Origin: a virus
DNA length: 21,810 nt
Strand: one strand, 5' to 3'
Virus record (IMG/VR): IMGVR_UViG_3300036846_000704
Location: 1-21,810 of that record
A model generated the notes under the pieces. It did not search any database. It was not told the origin of the DNA and was given only the letters and a program-made list of their open reading frames with translations. Of the stretch, positions 13,610 through 19,450 are shown piece by piece. The stretch's first letter is position 1; every line of letters starts with the position of its first letter. Both the position numbers and the translations under genes were made by a program.

Positions 13610-13815
13610 ACTGCTCGATCTGCACAGCAGTGATCACGCGCGAGACGTCGCACTGCAGCGCGCAACCGCTCAATGACGGTCGCTGTTGTTGGGCTTGCGA
13701 CAACATGATCGTGACGCCTGTGCGCGTCGCGCGATCGCACAAGATGTCGATCGTCACAGCGATTGAGACAGCTTTGCAGATGCACAAGAGCGCAGAGAAG
13801 TTGTGCAGACGATGA
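13606..13815 (+). CDS. 69-aa phage zinc-binding mini-protein
   Basis: MNCSICTAVI...HCSAQPLNDGRCCWACDNMIVTPVR: two Cys pairs around a QPLNDGRCCWxC core ending in VxPxR. This fits a small phage/plasmid zinc-binding family of unknown role (CSIC, NPLxDGRCCxxC, VVxxR). The C-terminal third is a basic helix. ATGA overlaps both ends. A dyad CAGTCTCAAGACTG (13579-13592) followed by TAGAAT precedes it and might be an extra promoter. Confidence 0.7.
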   Translation: MNCSICTAVITRETSHCSAQPLNDGRCCWACDNMIVTPVRVARSHKMSIVTAIETALQMHKSAEKLCRR

Positions 13816-14018
13816 AAGACTATGGCTCAACAGGACCGCGCTGGAGCGGCACCGAGAATCGTCATCGACAGGGCTTTCAGAGCATGGGACTCGATCATGC
13901 TGCAGTCGAGTGCGTCTCGCTCAAGTGCAAAGGCGCGATGAAGCTGATCAGAGGCGGCACGCACATGCAGTGCGACACGTGCGATCTCATCATCAAGCGA
14001 CCAGCAGCGCAGCGATGA
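13812..14018 (+). CDS. 68-aa Cys-pair protein
   Basis: Polar N-terminus (MKDYGSTGPRWSGTENRHRQ), then VECVSLKCKGAMKL and MQCDTCDLIIKR, giving a C-x4-C...C-x2-C zinc-ribbon pattern. Ends in an ATGA overlap. Function unknown, probably metal-binding. Confidence 0.6.
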   Translation: MKDYGSTGPRWSGTENRHRQGFQSMGLDHAAVECVSLKCKGAMKLIRGGTHMQCDTCDLIIKRPAAQR

Positions 14019-14233
14019 AGCTGACGCCGTATCTCATGCGCGCACTGCAGCGCATCGTCGACAACGAAGGTGACGATCTCTACTTCGTCTTCGGTGACTT
14101 CACTGCAGCGACTGCTCGTAGTTATCTCTCGCTGCTCAAGATGCGCGGGCTTGCCTACACCTACGTGAGCGGTGGCGTCGTCGAAGTCTGGGCAACGCAA
14201 ATCGGGCGCAAATTGTGCAGCAAAAAAAGGTAG
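14015..14233 (+). CDS. 72-aa winged-helix-like protein, last gene of copy-4 operon
   Basis: LTPYLMRALQRIVDNEG, then FGDFTAATARSYLSLLKMRGLAYTYV, a Gly-rich wing (SGGVVEVW) and ATQIGRKLCSKKR. It has the same outline as the protein at 11246: helix, recognition helix ending in R-G-L, wing, final helix. Likely DNA-binding (inference). Its stop TAG lies inside promoter module copy 5, so regulator and next promoter abut. Confidence 0.6.
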   Translation: MKLTPYLMRALQRIVDNEGDDLYFVFGDFTAATARSYLSLLKMRGLAYTYVSGGVVEVWATQIGRKLCSKKR

Positions 14234-14288
14234 AAAAAAATACTTGCACACAATTCTGACGTGTGCGACAAGTGCTGAATGACAACGA
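14221..14288 (+). promoter_or_regulatory. promoter-start module, copy 5
   Basis: AAAAAAAGG, TAGAAA (14231-14236), 18 nt, TCTGAC (14255-14260), 18 nt, ATGACAACGA at 14279. Dyad arms GCACAC (14246-14251) and GTGTGC (14261-14266) are perfect with a 9-nt centre. The -10 is weak. It drives a 28-codon leader and the DUF932-like gene. Confidence 0.75.
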
Positions 14289-14365
14289 AAGCAGCGCACG
14301 AAGCGACTCGCACATCCGTTGTCGAAACAACAACAGACAACAAAGAAAGAAAAATCAGATCATGA
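14279..14365 (+). CDS. 28-aa leader peptide ahead of the DUF932-like gene
   Basis: The conserved ATGACAACGA opens a 28-codon frame, MTTKAAHEATRTSVVETTT...RKIRS, rich in Thr and charged residues, whose TGA overlaps the next ATG (ATGA, 14362-14365). In all other copies the conserved start belongs to a full-size gene, so here the initiation site appears to feed ribosomes into the following gene through a short leader. Whether the peptide itself matters is unknown. Confidence 0.6.
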   Translation: MTTKAAHEATRTSVVETTTDNKERKIRS

Positions 14366-15159
14366 AAACCACAGACCTCATGCTGCACTGCGGTGCAGCG
14401 AAAGTTGAACGAGCTGACGTCGAGAACGTCCCGACGCCAGACCGCACGAAAACTTGGACGCCAATCCCGCACACCTCGCTGATCGAGCGCGTCGAAGACA
14501 CGCTCAAATCAGACGGGCTGTCGATCGTCAAGCAGACGCACAGTCTCACACGCGGCGGCAACCGCTACTTCGGGCTGATGCAGATCGCGAACGGGCACAA
14601 CAGCGAAGACTATGCGTGGGTGCTCGGTCTTCGCAACTCGCACGATCAGAGCTTCCCTGCAGGTCTCGTCGTCGGCGCGAGCGTGTTCGTCTGCGACAAT
14701 CTGAGCTTCAGCGGCGAGATCAAGATGACTCGCAAGCACACAGTTCACATCATGCGCGATCTGCCTGCTCTCGTGCAGCGATCGATCGGGCAGCTGATGA
14801 GTCGCTGGCACGATCAAGACACGCGCATCGAAGCATACAAAAATTGCGAGCTGAGCGATCTGCAAGCGCACGATCTGATCGTGCGATCGATCGACGCACG
14901 CTCGCTGACTGCGACACAAGTGCCACCGCTGCTGCAAGAATGGCGTCATCCGCGTCATGAAGAGTTCGCAGCGCGCACCGCGTGGTCGCTGTTCAACGGT
15001 TACACCGAAGTGATGAAGGGCTTGAGCTTGAACGAGCTGTCACTGCGCACGCAGCGCTTGCACGGCTTGTTCGACATGCAAGCAGGCGTTCACATCGCTC
15101 GTGCTCGCGAAGTCGAGACGATCGGTGACGGTGAGATCGTCGTCAACGGTTTGAACTAA
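14362..15159 (+). CDS. DUF932-like protein
   Basis: 265 aa. Matches the DUF932 outline seen in phage and plasmid proteins: HTSLIERVEDTLKSDGL near the N-terminus, RYFGLMQI and the core VVGASVFVCDNLSFSG...HTVHIMRDLP, then RTAWSLFNGYTEVMKGLS towards the C-terminus (the family's W-x-L-x-N-x-x-T-E-x-x-K motif). Its biochemical role is not established; it is often carried by mobile elements near anti-restriction or repair genes. Coupled to a leader peptide by ATGA; followed by a rho-independent terminator, so it probably forms its own, possibly abundant, transcript. Confidence 0.8.
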   Translation: MKTTDLMLHCGAAKVERADVENVPTPDRTKTWTPIPHTSLIERVEDTLKSDGLSIVKQTHSLTRGGNRYFGLMQIANGHNSEDYAWVLGLRNSHDQSFPAGLVVGASVFVCDNLSFSGEIKMTRKHTVHIMRDLPALVQRSIGQLMSRWHDQDTRIEAYKNCELSDLQAHDLIVRSIDARSLTATQVPPLLQEWRHPRHEEFAARTAWSLFNGYTEVMKGLSLNELSLRTQRLHGLFDMQAGVHIARAREVETIGDGEIVVNGLN

Positions 15160-15173
15160 AACAACAACGCGAG

Positions 15174-15205
15174 AGCGCGTCATTCGAAAGAGTGGCGCGC
15201 TTTTT
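15174..15205 (+). terminator. rho-independent terminator after the DUF932-like gene
   Basis: AGCGCGTCA (15174-15182) pairs with TGGCGCGCT (15193-15201, one G-U) around the loop TTCGAAAGAG, followed by TTTTT. It shares TTCGAAAGA with the terminator at 4941. The next gene starts 20 nt downstream, so it depends on read-through or on an unseen promoter. Confidence 0.88.
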
Positions 15206-15225
15206 GCACAACCAACAGAGAACAC

Positions 15226-15759
15226 ATGAACACAAAACAACAGACAGAGAAGACGCTTGCAGTCGAGCGACGCACGGTCGATATGGACATCTCACAGAAC
15301 GTGATTGACAGATCGAAGATCCGCAGCTCGTCGCATTGCATGTATGCAGAAGCACTCAGAGACGCGCTGAAAGAGCGCGACATCAAAGCGCGCAACATCG
15401 CAGTCGATCTGCAGACTGTGCGCTTCACTGACGTCACAGCAGGAGTGCGCTTCATCTACTTCACGCCACCTGCTGCGCAGCAAGGCATCGTCGACTTCGA
15501 TCAAGGCAATAAGATCAAGCCTCACAAGGTGCGACTGTATCGCGAGCGATGCGCGCAAGTGATTCCGCTCGGCAGACGCGTCAAGCGACGGCTCAAAATC
15601 GAACTCACGAAGACGTCGAGAGGCAAGCGCAAGCGAACACTGAACTCGACGCCGACAGTGATCGGCGGCAAAGCGCCACCGATCGCAGCGCTGTCGAATA
15701 ACCCGTCACGATGGACGGGCAAGCGTCGCGCGTTCGGTATGCGATTGCTGAAGGCTTGA
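15226..15759 (+). CDS. 177-aa basic phage protein, unknown function
   Basis: Residues 18-85 form a compact domain: MDISQNVIDRSKIRSSSHCMYAEALRDAL, ARNIAVDLQTVRFTDVTAGVRFIYFTPP and QQGIVDFDQG. The order (D-I-x-x-x-V-I-x-x-S, S-S-H-C-x-x-A-x-A-x, VDLQTIRFTD, YxTPxxAQxxIVxFDxG) looks conserved from memory in phage and plasmid genes found near DUF932, but no function is known to me. The C-terminal 60 residues are very basic. It lies between two terminators with no module of its own; codon flavour matches neighbours. No good Shine-Dalgarno. Confidence 0.75.
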   Translation: MNTKQQTEKTLAVERRTVDMDISQNVIDRSKIRSSSHCMYAEALRDALKERDIKARNIAVDLQTVRFTDVTAGVRFIYFTPPAAQQGIVDFDQGNKIKPHKVRLYRERCAQVIPLGRRVKRRLKIELTKTSRGKRKRTLNSTPTVIGGKAPPIAALSNNPSRWTGKRRAFGMRLLKA

Positions 15760-15786
15760 ACTGATCGAGAGATCAACGATCATCAC

Positions 15787-15809
15787 AGTCGCATCGACGT
15801 GCTGCGACT
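15787..15809. repeat. 7-bp hairpin upstream of the bidirectional terminator
   Basis: AGTCGCA (15787-15793) and TGCGACT (15803-15809) are perfect inverted repeats with a 9-nt loop. A smaller one, TGATC-GAGA-GATCA, lies just before it, near 15761. There is no U-tract. It may strengthen the following terminator or protect the 3' end of the transcript. Confidence 0.5.
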
Positions 15810-15818
15810 TGAGAAAAC

Positions 15819-15859
15819 AAAGCGCGCCAGTTTCGAGTGATCGAGCTGGCGCGCTTTTT
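15819..15859. terminator. bidirectional rho-independent terminator
   Basis: AAAGCGCGCCAG pairs perfectly with CTGGCGCGCTTT, with TCGA/TCGA pairing inside the loop, giving a long stable stem. T-run to the right (15855-15859) and an A-run to the left (15814-15821) make it work in both directions. It separates the rightward 177-aa gene from the leftward WGG-repeat gene, whose 3' end is at 15894. Confidence 0.92.
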
Positions 15860-15893
15860 GTTTCTCCTGTGTCAGACGTTGTTCGTCGTCAGA

Positions 15894-16376
15894 TCAGTGC
15901 TTCGGTGCGCCCGGTCGTGGTTTATCTGCTGCGTCAGTCTCGACGAACGTGATCGCTTTCCACTGATCGCCCTTGTGAACGATCACAGTGATTTTTGTCG
16001 GCGGCTCTTGTCCCGGCGGAATGACGATCGGCGGCGTCGGGAACGGCTCATTCGCGCCGCCCCAAATCTCGTCGTGCGCAGGCGGCAGTTCGATCGGCGG
16101 CGTCGGCATCGGTTCGTTGCCACCGCCCCAGATGATGAGCGGCGGATTGCCCGGTCGAATCACGATCGGATTCGTCGGGAAGTTCTCGTTGCCGCCGCCC
16201 CAGATGATCAGTGGCGGTCGCCCGTCTGTCGGCGGGATGACGATCGGGTGCGATGCTTGAGGCGGGATAGGGTGCTCGACGTGAGGCGGGGCGCCACCTG
16301 GCGCGATTGGATGCGCAGGATGTTCGTCTGTGCCTGCTGCGAGCACTGTGATGATTGCGAGAGTTGATTGGTGCAT
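15894..16376 (-). CDS. 160-aa Trp-Gly-Gly / Pro repeat protein
   Basis: Low-complexity protein with three imperfect repeats of about 22-25 residues at about 54-122: PPLIIWGGGNENFPTNPI, PPLIIWGGGNEPMPTPPI and EIWGGANEPFPTPPI. Before them come shorter HPI-PP units (residues 19-50). The C-terminus is a non-repeat domain (ITVIVHKGDQWKAITFV). A weak hydrophobic start (STLAIITVLAAG) could be a signal peptide. ATG 16376 has AAAGGTC upstream; an in-frame start at 16472 would add 32 residues but lacks support. It is the only leftward gene in the right half, with its own promoter and terminator, so it is probably expressed independently, perhaps with the leftward late genes (inference). Function unknown. 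Confidence 0.75.
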   Translation of the reverse strand: MHQSTLAIITVLAAGTDEHPAHPIAPGGAPPHVEHPIPPQASHPIVIPPTDGRPPLIIWGGGNENFPTNPIVIRPGNPPLIIWGGGNEPMPTPPIELPPAHDEIWGGANEPFPTPPIVIPPGQEPPTKITVIVHKGDQWKAITFVETDAADKPRPGAPKH

Positions 16377-16590
16377 GAGTTTGACCTTTCTTTTTGTGTT
16401 GTTGTTTCTGACGTGCTGCGTTGTGCAGCGTTCGAGCGCATTAGACGCACGTCTCGAAGTCGAGCGCAACAAGAAAGACCTCGCACAGACGATCCTGACG
16501 CGCTGCAGCGTGTTTCTGCGAGCTGATCATGACACGTGCAGCGCAGCTCGATCGCGGCGATCGCAGCTTGAACATGTTCAAAAAAGATGA
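16375..16590 (+). CDS. possible 71-aa small protein, start overlapping the divergent gene
   Basis: The palindromic CATG at 16374-16377 starts both the leftward repeat gene and this rightward frame. Reads MSLTFLFVLLFLTCCVV (signal- or lipoprotein-like), then LDARLEVERNKKDLAQTILT, a helical stretch with good codon flavour, and RADHDTCSAA. It ends just before promoter copy 6, as real genes do at other copies. Against it: the 5' third is antisense to the leftward gene's leader and promoter, so the true start may be the internal GTG near 16423. Confidence 0.4.
   Translation: MSLTFLFVLLFLTCCVVQRSSALDARLEVERNKKDLAQTILTRCSVFLRADHDTCSAARSRRSQLEHVQKR
16440..16469 (-). promoter_or_regulatory. leftward promoter candidate for the WGG-repeat gene
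   Basis: On the minus strand TTGCGC (complement of 16464-16469), 18-nt spacer, TCTAAT (complement of 16440-16445). The -10 context GCGTCTAAtgCGC resembles GCGTCTAAaaCGC upstream of the leftward SEC-C gene, suggesting a shared leftward promoter type distinct from the rightward modules. Confidence 0.5.
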
Positions 16591-16656
16591 AAAAAAAGTT
16601 GCTTTTTCTACTTGCGCACTTGTGTTGAGCATGAGAAGTTCAGAGCATGACAACGA
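16584..16656 (+). promoter_or_regulatory. promoter-start module, copy 6, with duplicated start region
   Basis: GATGAAAAAAAAG, TTGC, TCTACT (16607-16612). An ATG at the usual 18 nt (16631) leads out of frame; the ATGACAACGA used by the gene lies 16 nt further at 16647. GAGCATGA occurs at both places. The spacer between A-tract and -10 is shortened compared with other copies, so the promoter is weaker or shifted. Confidence 0.6.
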
Positions 16657-17351
16657 CAGACAAGAGCAGAAAGCACACACATCGCGGCACGTGCCAAGCG
16701 TGCGGACGCGCACAAGCGTTCATGATCAACGGCGTGCTCGCGAAGCACGGCTACACAGTCGACTGGGGTTTCTTCAACGGCACCTGCACGGGCGCAGAAG
16801 TGAAGCCGCTCGAACACGAGAAGACGCTGACAGAGTCGATCATCAAGCAGCTGCGCGCACAAGCGCTGATCAACGACAAGCGCGCTGCTGATCTCAAGAG
16901 CGGCGCAGTCGAGCCCGTGTGGTTCAATCGCACTCGCGACGCAGTCACGCGCAAATATGTCGACACGAACTGCTCGCGCGCAGACCTCGATGACTACAGC
17001 GCGCAGCAGCAGACGATCGCAGCGACCTACAGAGCAGAGAACACAGCGAAGCACGAGCGATCACACGCAGCGATGCTTGAGAAGCTCATTGTGTCACGTC
17101 ACGGCAAAGCGCTGATGCCAGTCTCGACGAAGCGCGAGCTGAGCGTCGGCGATCGCTTGCTGCTCGGTGGCAAGAGCGGCATCATCTGCGAAGTCGTCGA
17201 GATCAAGATGCACGTCGCGAGCGGTTGCGGCCCTTACATGAACGGGCACACGATGCTGCATGCTTTCGTGAAGCGACCAGACGGCAGAGTCATCGCAGTG
17301 CCGACGCGCACGATTCGTCAGAGCGCGATCATCGAGGAGACGCAGTCATGA
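16647..17351 (+). CDS. 234-aa protein with N-terminal Cys zinc motif
   Basis: MTTTDKSRKHTHRGTCQACGRAQ...LAKHGYTVDWGFFNGTCTG: a C-x2-C...H-G-Y...G-x-C pattern at residues 15-48 seen in small phage proteins (from memory). Residues 55-145 are a charged helical region (TLTESIIKQLRAQALINDKRAADL; YSAQQQTIAATYRAENTAKHERS). The C-terminal 75 residues look like a small beta-barrel (SVGDRLLLGGKSGIICEVVEIK; GRVIAVPTRTIRQSAI). Possibly nucleic-acid binding. Ends in ATGA overlap with the ADP-ribosyltransferase-like gene. Confidence 0.7.
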   Translation: MTTTDKSRKHTHRGTCQACGRAQAFMINGVLAKHGYTVDWGFFNGTCTGAEVKPLEHEKTLTESIIKQLRAQALINDKRAADLKSGAVEPVWFNRTRDAVTRKYVDTNCSRADLDDYSAQQQTIAATYRAENTAKHERSHAAMLEKLIVSRHGKALMPVSTKRELSVGDRLLLGGKSGIICEVVEIKMHVASGCGPYMNGHTMLHAFVKRPDGRVIAVPTRTIRQSAIIEETQS

Positions 17352-17773
17352 CGTTCACTTCAGACATCAAAGCAGAGACGTGTGCGCGATTGCGTGCGCG
17401 TCTCTGCGCAGGGATGCGCGTCTGGCGTGGCACGAACAACTACGCAAACGACGGGTCACACAAGCCGAGCGACCCGGGCGACTTCGGCGCTGGCACGTAT
17501 CACTCGACGCAGTTCTATCGTGCGCGCTGTCACGGCGCGCCAGCGCAGCGCATCGTCACACTCAAGAACCCGTTTATCGCGAGCGTCGAATCTGCCTACA
17601 CTCAGATCGCTGACGTCTTCGACACGATTCACGCTGACGATCGCGTGCAAGCATCACGCAACGCAACGCGCGCACTGCAAGCAGCAGGCTTCGACGGCAT
17701 CGTCTCGATCAACGACTACAAGCGCAGACCGTTCTGCGGCGGCGAGCTTGAGATCGTCGTCTTCGCATCATGA
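17348..17773 (+). CDS. probable ADP-ribosyltransferase-fold protein
   Basis: 141 aa. Motifs fall in the order of the R-S-E class ART fold: MRVWRGTN (Arg27, NAD-binding strand), GDFGAGTYHSTQFYRARCHG (residues 44-63, Gly-rich turn with Tyr51 and Ser53), RIVTLKNPFIAS (the L-K-N-P strand of ART-PolyVal-type proteins), AAGFDGIVS (112-120), and GGELEIVVFAS (131-141) with candidate catalytic Glu133 or Glu135. It would transfer ADP-ribose from NAD to a host target, as T4 Alt and ModA do. The target is unknown. The frame contains upstream codons, but the ATGA overlap at 17348 fixes the start. Coupled to a 106-aa Cys protein downstream. Confidence 0.6.
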   Translation: MTFTSDIKAETCARLRARLCAGMRVWRGTNNYANDGSHKPSDPGDFGAGTYHSTQFYRARCHGAPAQRIVTLKNPFIASVESAYTQIADVFDTIHADDRVQASRNATRALQAAGFDGIVSINDYKRRPFCGGELEIVVFAS

Positions 17774-18090
17774 AGCAGCACGGCCCGATACCGACGCGAC
17801 TGACGCAGTGCGCGACGTGCCCGTTCAGAACAGGCTCACCGCATGCGTATCTCGCGCACGATCTGACGCAGTCAGCGCTGAGCACCGCGTCGCGCATCTG
17901 TCACTCGACAGGTAAAGACAACGCGATCAACAAGCGCACGGGCAAGCCCGAGCGACTCTGTCGCGGCGCTCGCGACATTCAGCTCAAGATGTTCAAGAGT
18001 CTCGGCTTCATCGACGACGCGACAGACGACGCGTGGAATGCGAAGTGCGCAGAGATGGGTCTGCCAGTGCCTGCAAAGAGTGATTTTTGA
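17770..18090 (+). CDS. 106-aa Cys-motif protein (CxxCPFR type)
   Basis: QCATCPFRTGSP near residue 14, ICHSTGKDNAINKRTG with a Cys-His pair in the middle, then RLCRGARDIQ; the C-x2-C-P-F-R...C-H...C-x-G-A layout suggests a structural zinc or Fe-S site like DUF6283-type phage proteins (tentative). The C-terminus is helical (IQLKMFKSLGF). ATGA overlap with the ART-like gene; it could bind or regulate it (inference from adjacency). Confidence 0.65.
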   Translation: MKQHGPIPTRLTQCATCPFRTGSPHAYLAHDLTQSALSTASRICHSTGKDNAINKRTGKPERLCRGARDIQLKMFKSLGFIDDATDDAWNAKCAEMGLPVPAKSDF

Positions 18091-18093
18091 CGC

Positions 18094-18171
18094 TCAAAAA
18101 AAGTTGAAAAATCTTTCATTTTTGCACTTGCACACTTTTCTACCTGTGCGATCTTCTACACATGACAACGA
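18094..18171 (+). promoter_or_regulatory. promoter-start module, copy 7 (with insertion)
   Basis: CAAAAAAAGTTGAAAAATC, then an extra stretch TTTCATTTTTGCAC, CTTGCACAC, TCTACC (18139-18144), 17 nt, ATGACAACGA at 18162. GCACA (18130-18134) and TGTGC (18145-18149) flank the -10 with a 10-nt centre. The insertion moves the TTGAAA too far to act as a -35; the promoter strength is unclear. Confidence 0.7.
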
Positions 18172-19271
18172 CAAAGCAGATCACTGCAAAGTATTCAGGC
18201 AAGTGTGCGCGCTGCGGGGGAGTCATCCCGTCAGGCGCACGCTGCGAATGGGAACAAGGCGCGGGAGTGCGCCACATCTTCGACGCGAACGCTGAAGGCT
18301 TCGGCTGCCCCGTGCAGCGAGCTGAGACGAGCGCGCCGAAAGTTGCTGCGAGCGAGAACAAGCAGCCGAGCGTCGCGATGGGGGTTTTCAAGAAAGACGA
18401 TCGCATCTACGTCGTGAAGCCGAATCGCGAGAAAACTCGCGTCTACGCGAAAGAGATCGTCGAGTCGCCTGCGCGCATGACTGAGAACGGCGCAGTCGTC
18501 GACTTCGAGACGCGCTACGCTCCCGGCATCGTGTTCAAGCTCACAGAAGCAGATCGCTGGGCCCTCGCAGACGCGAAAGATTTTTTGACGAAGTTCTCGC
18601 GCTGCATCGTGTGCGGGCGTCACTTGAAAGCAGCGAAGTCAGTCGAGCGATCGATCGGCCCAGTCTGCGCGGGATATTTCAAAGGCAGCAGCCGCGTCAA
18701 CGGTTGCGCACATCACGACAGCGCCGCCCCGAAAGGGGCGGTCGCTGCTGCCGCATCTGACGATCAGCTCGAAGCTGACGAAGCGCGCGCCTACAGCGAC
18801 ATGCAAGCGAGCGCAGCGAACGTCGAGGGCACGTGCAGCAAGTGTCACGAGAAGTTCAGCAACTGCACGAGCGACTACCACTGCGCGCGCAATCAGAAGA
18901 TGAACGCTCTGCGCGCAGCACCGCTCACAGACGACGAGAAAGCGCTGATCGCGCACATCGACGAGCAGACGCGCAAGACTGAAGCGTGGGTCGCTGAAGA
19001 CCCGCAGAACCGCTGGGCGGCGACGTGCGTCAATGACATCGCGCACTGGCGCGAATACGGCATCAGCAGCGTCGCTGACTTCAAAGCGATGGAAGCTGCA
19101 GAAGCTGAGAAAGAGGCGCGCAAAGAGTCCTACTACATCGACGACGTCGTGCAGCCGACACTCGAAGAGAGCAACGCGCAGCTGCTTGCGCGTGACGACA
19201 TGAAACCTATCAAAGCGATCGACGCTGCGTTCAGACTCGCGTTGATCAAAGCGCGCAACGCACGCAACTGA
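18162..19271 (+). CDS. 369-aa multi-zinc-motif protein with DUF6011-like domain
   Basis: Residues 8-50: zinc ribbon KYSGKCARCGGVIPSGARC...FGCP. Residues 75-140: a domain starting VFKKDDRIYVVKPNREKTRVYA. Residues 148-172: CIVCGRHLKAAKSVERSIGPVCAGYF, the C-x2-C-x-x-x-L...S-V...G-P-x-C pattern of DUF6011. Residues 183-205 are an Ala-rich linker encoded over a strong hairpin. Residues 224-242: CSKCHEKFSNC...C, a further Cys motif. The C-terminal 120 residues are helical and acidic. Likely nucleic-acid-associated; role unknown. Promoter-proximal gene of the copy-7 operon. TGATG overlap with the next frame. Confidence 0.75.
   Translation: MTTTKQITAKYSGKCARCGGVIPSGARCEWEQGAGVRHIFDANAEGFGCPVQRAETSAPKVAASENKQPSVAMGVFKKDDRIYVVKPNREKTRVYAKEIVESPARMTENGAVVDFETRYAPGIVFKLTEADRWALADAKDFLTKFSRCIVCGRHLKAAKSVERSIGPVCAGYFKGSSRVNGCAHHDSAAPKGAVAAAASDDQLEADEARAYSDMQASAANVEGTCSKCHEKFSNCTSDYHCARNQKMNALRAAPLTDDEKALIAHIDEQTRKTEAWVAEDPQNRWAATCVNDIAHWREYGISSVADFKAMEAAEAEKEARKESYYIDDVVQPTLEESNAQLLARDDMKPIKAIDAAFRLALIKARNARN
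18720..18746 (+). other. GNRA-tetraloop RNA hairpin inside the coding sequence
   Basis: CCGCCCC (18724-18730), GAAA, GGGGCGG (18735-18741) form a perfect 7-bp GC stem closed by a GNRA-type tetraloop, extended by AGCG/CGCT across a bulged U. It lies in the Ala-rich linker of the 369-aa protein, where sequence is free to vary. No U-tract follows. Possible roles: RNA processing site, ribosome slow-down, or protein binding site. Confidence 0.7.
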
Positions 19272-19450
19272 TGCAAGAGACTGTCGCAGACTTCAAGCAT
19301 CGACTCGCGCTCATGATTCGTGAGCGCGAGACGGGCAAGAAATACAGCTTCATCGGCGCGGCGCGCTCTCATCAGTGCGTCGTGCGATCGAGCAGCAGCA
19401 ACAACAAACCAAAGAGGGACAAACATGACAACGCAAAAAATCAAAACTGA
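19271..19450 (+). CDS. 59-aa small protein in the copy-7 operon
   Basis: Starts in a TGATG overlap with the 369-aa gene. MQETVADFKHRLALMIRERETGKKYSFIGAARS looks like a folded helical segment; the end is polar and Lys/Asn/Ser-rich. Its 3' part overlaps the next gene's start by 26 nt. Supported by the overlap pattern and codon flavour; unknown function. Confidence 0.5.
   Translation: MQETVADFKHRLALMIRERETGKKYSFIGAARSHQCVVRSSSSNNKPKRDKHDNAKNQN

Noticed and set aside
14454-14960. 168-codon rightward frame overlapping the DUF932-like gene
   Set aside because: Arg/Ala/Ser-rich shadow in another frame; the DUF932 frame has family motifs and the ATGA-coupled start.
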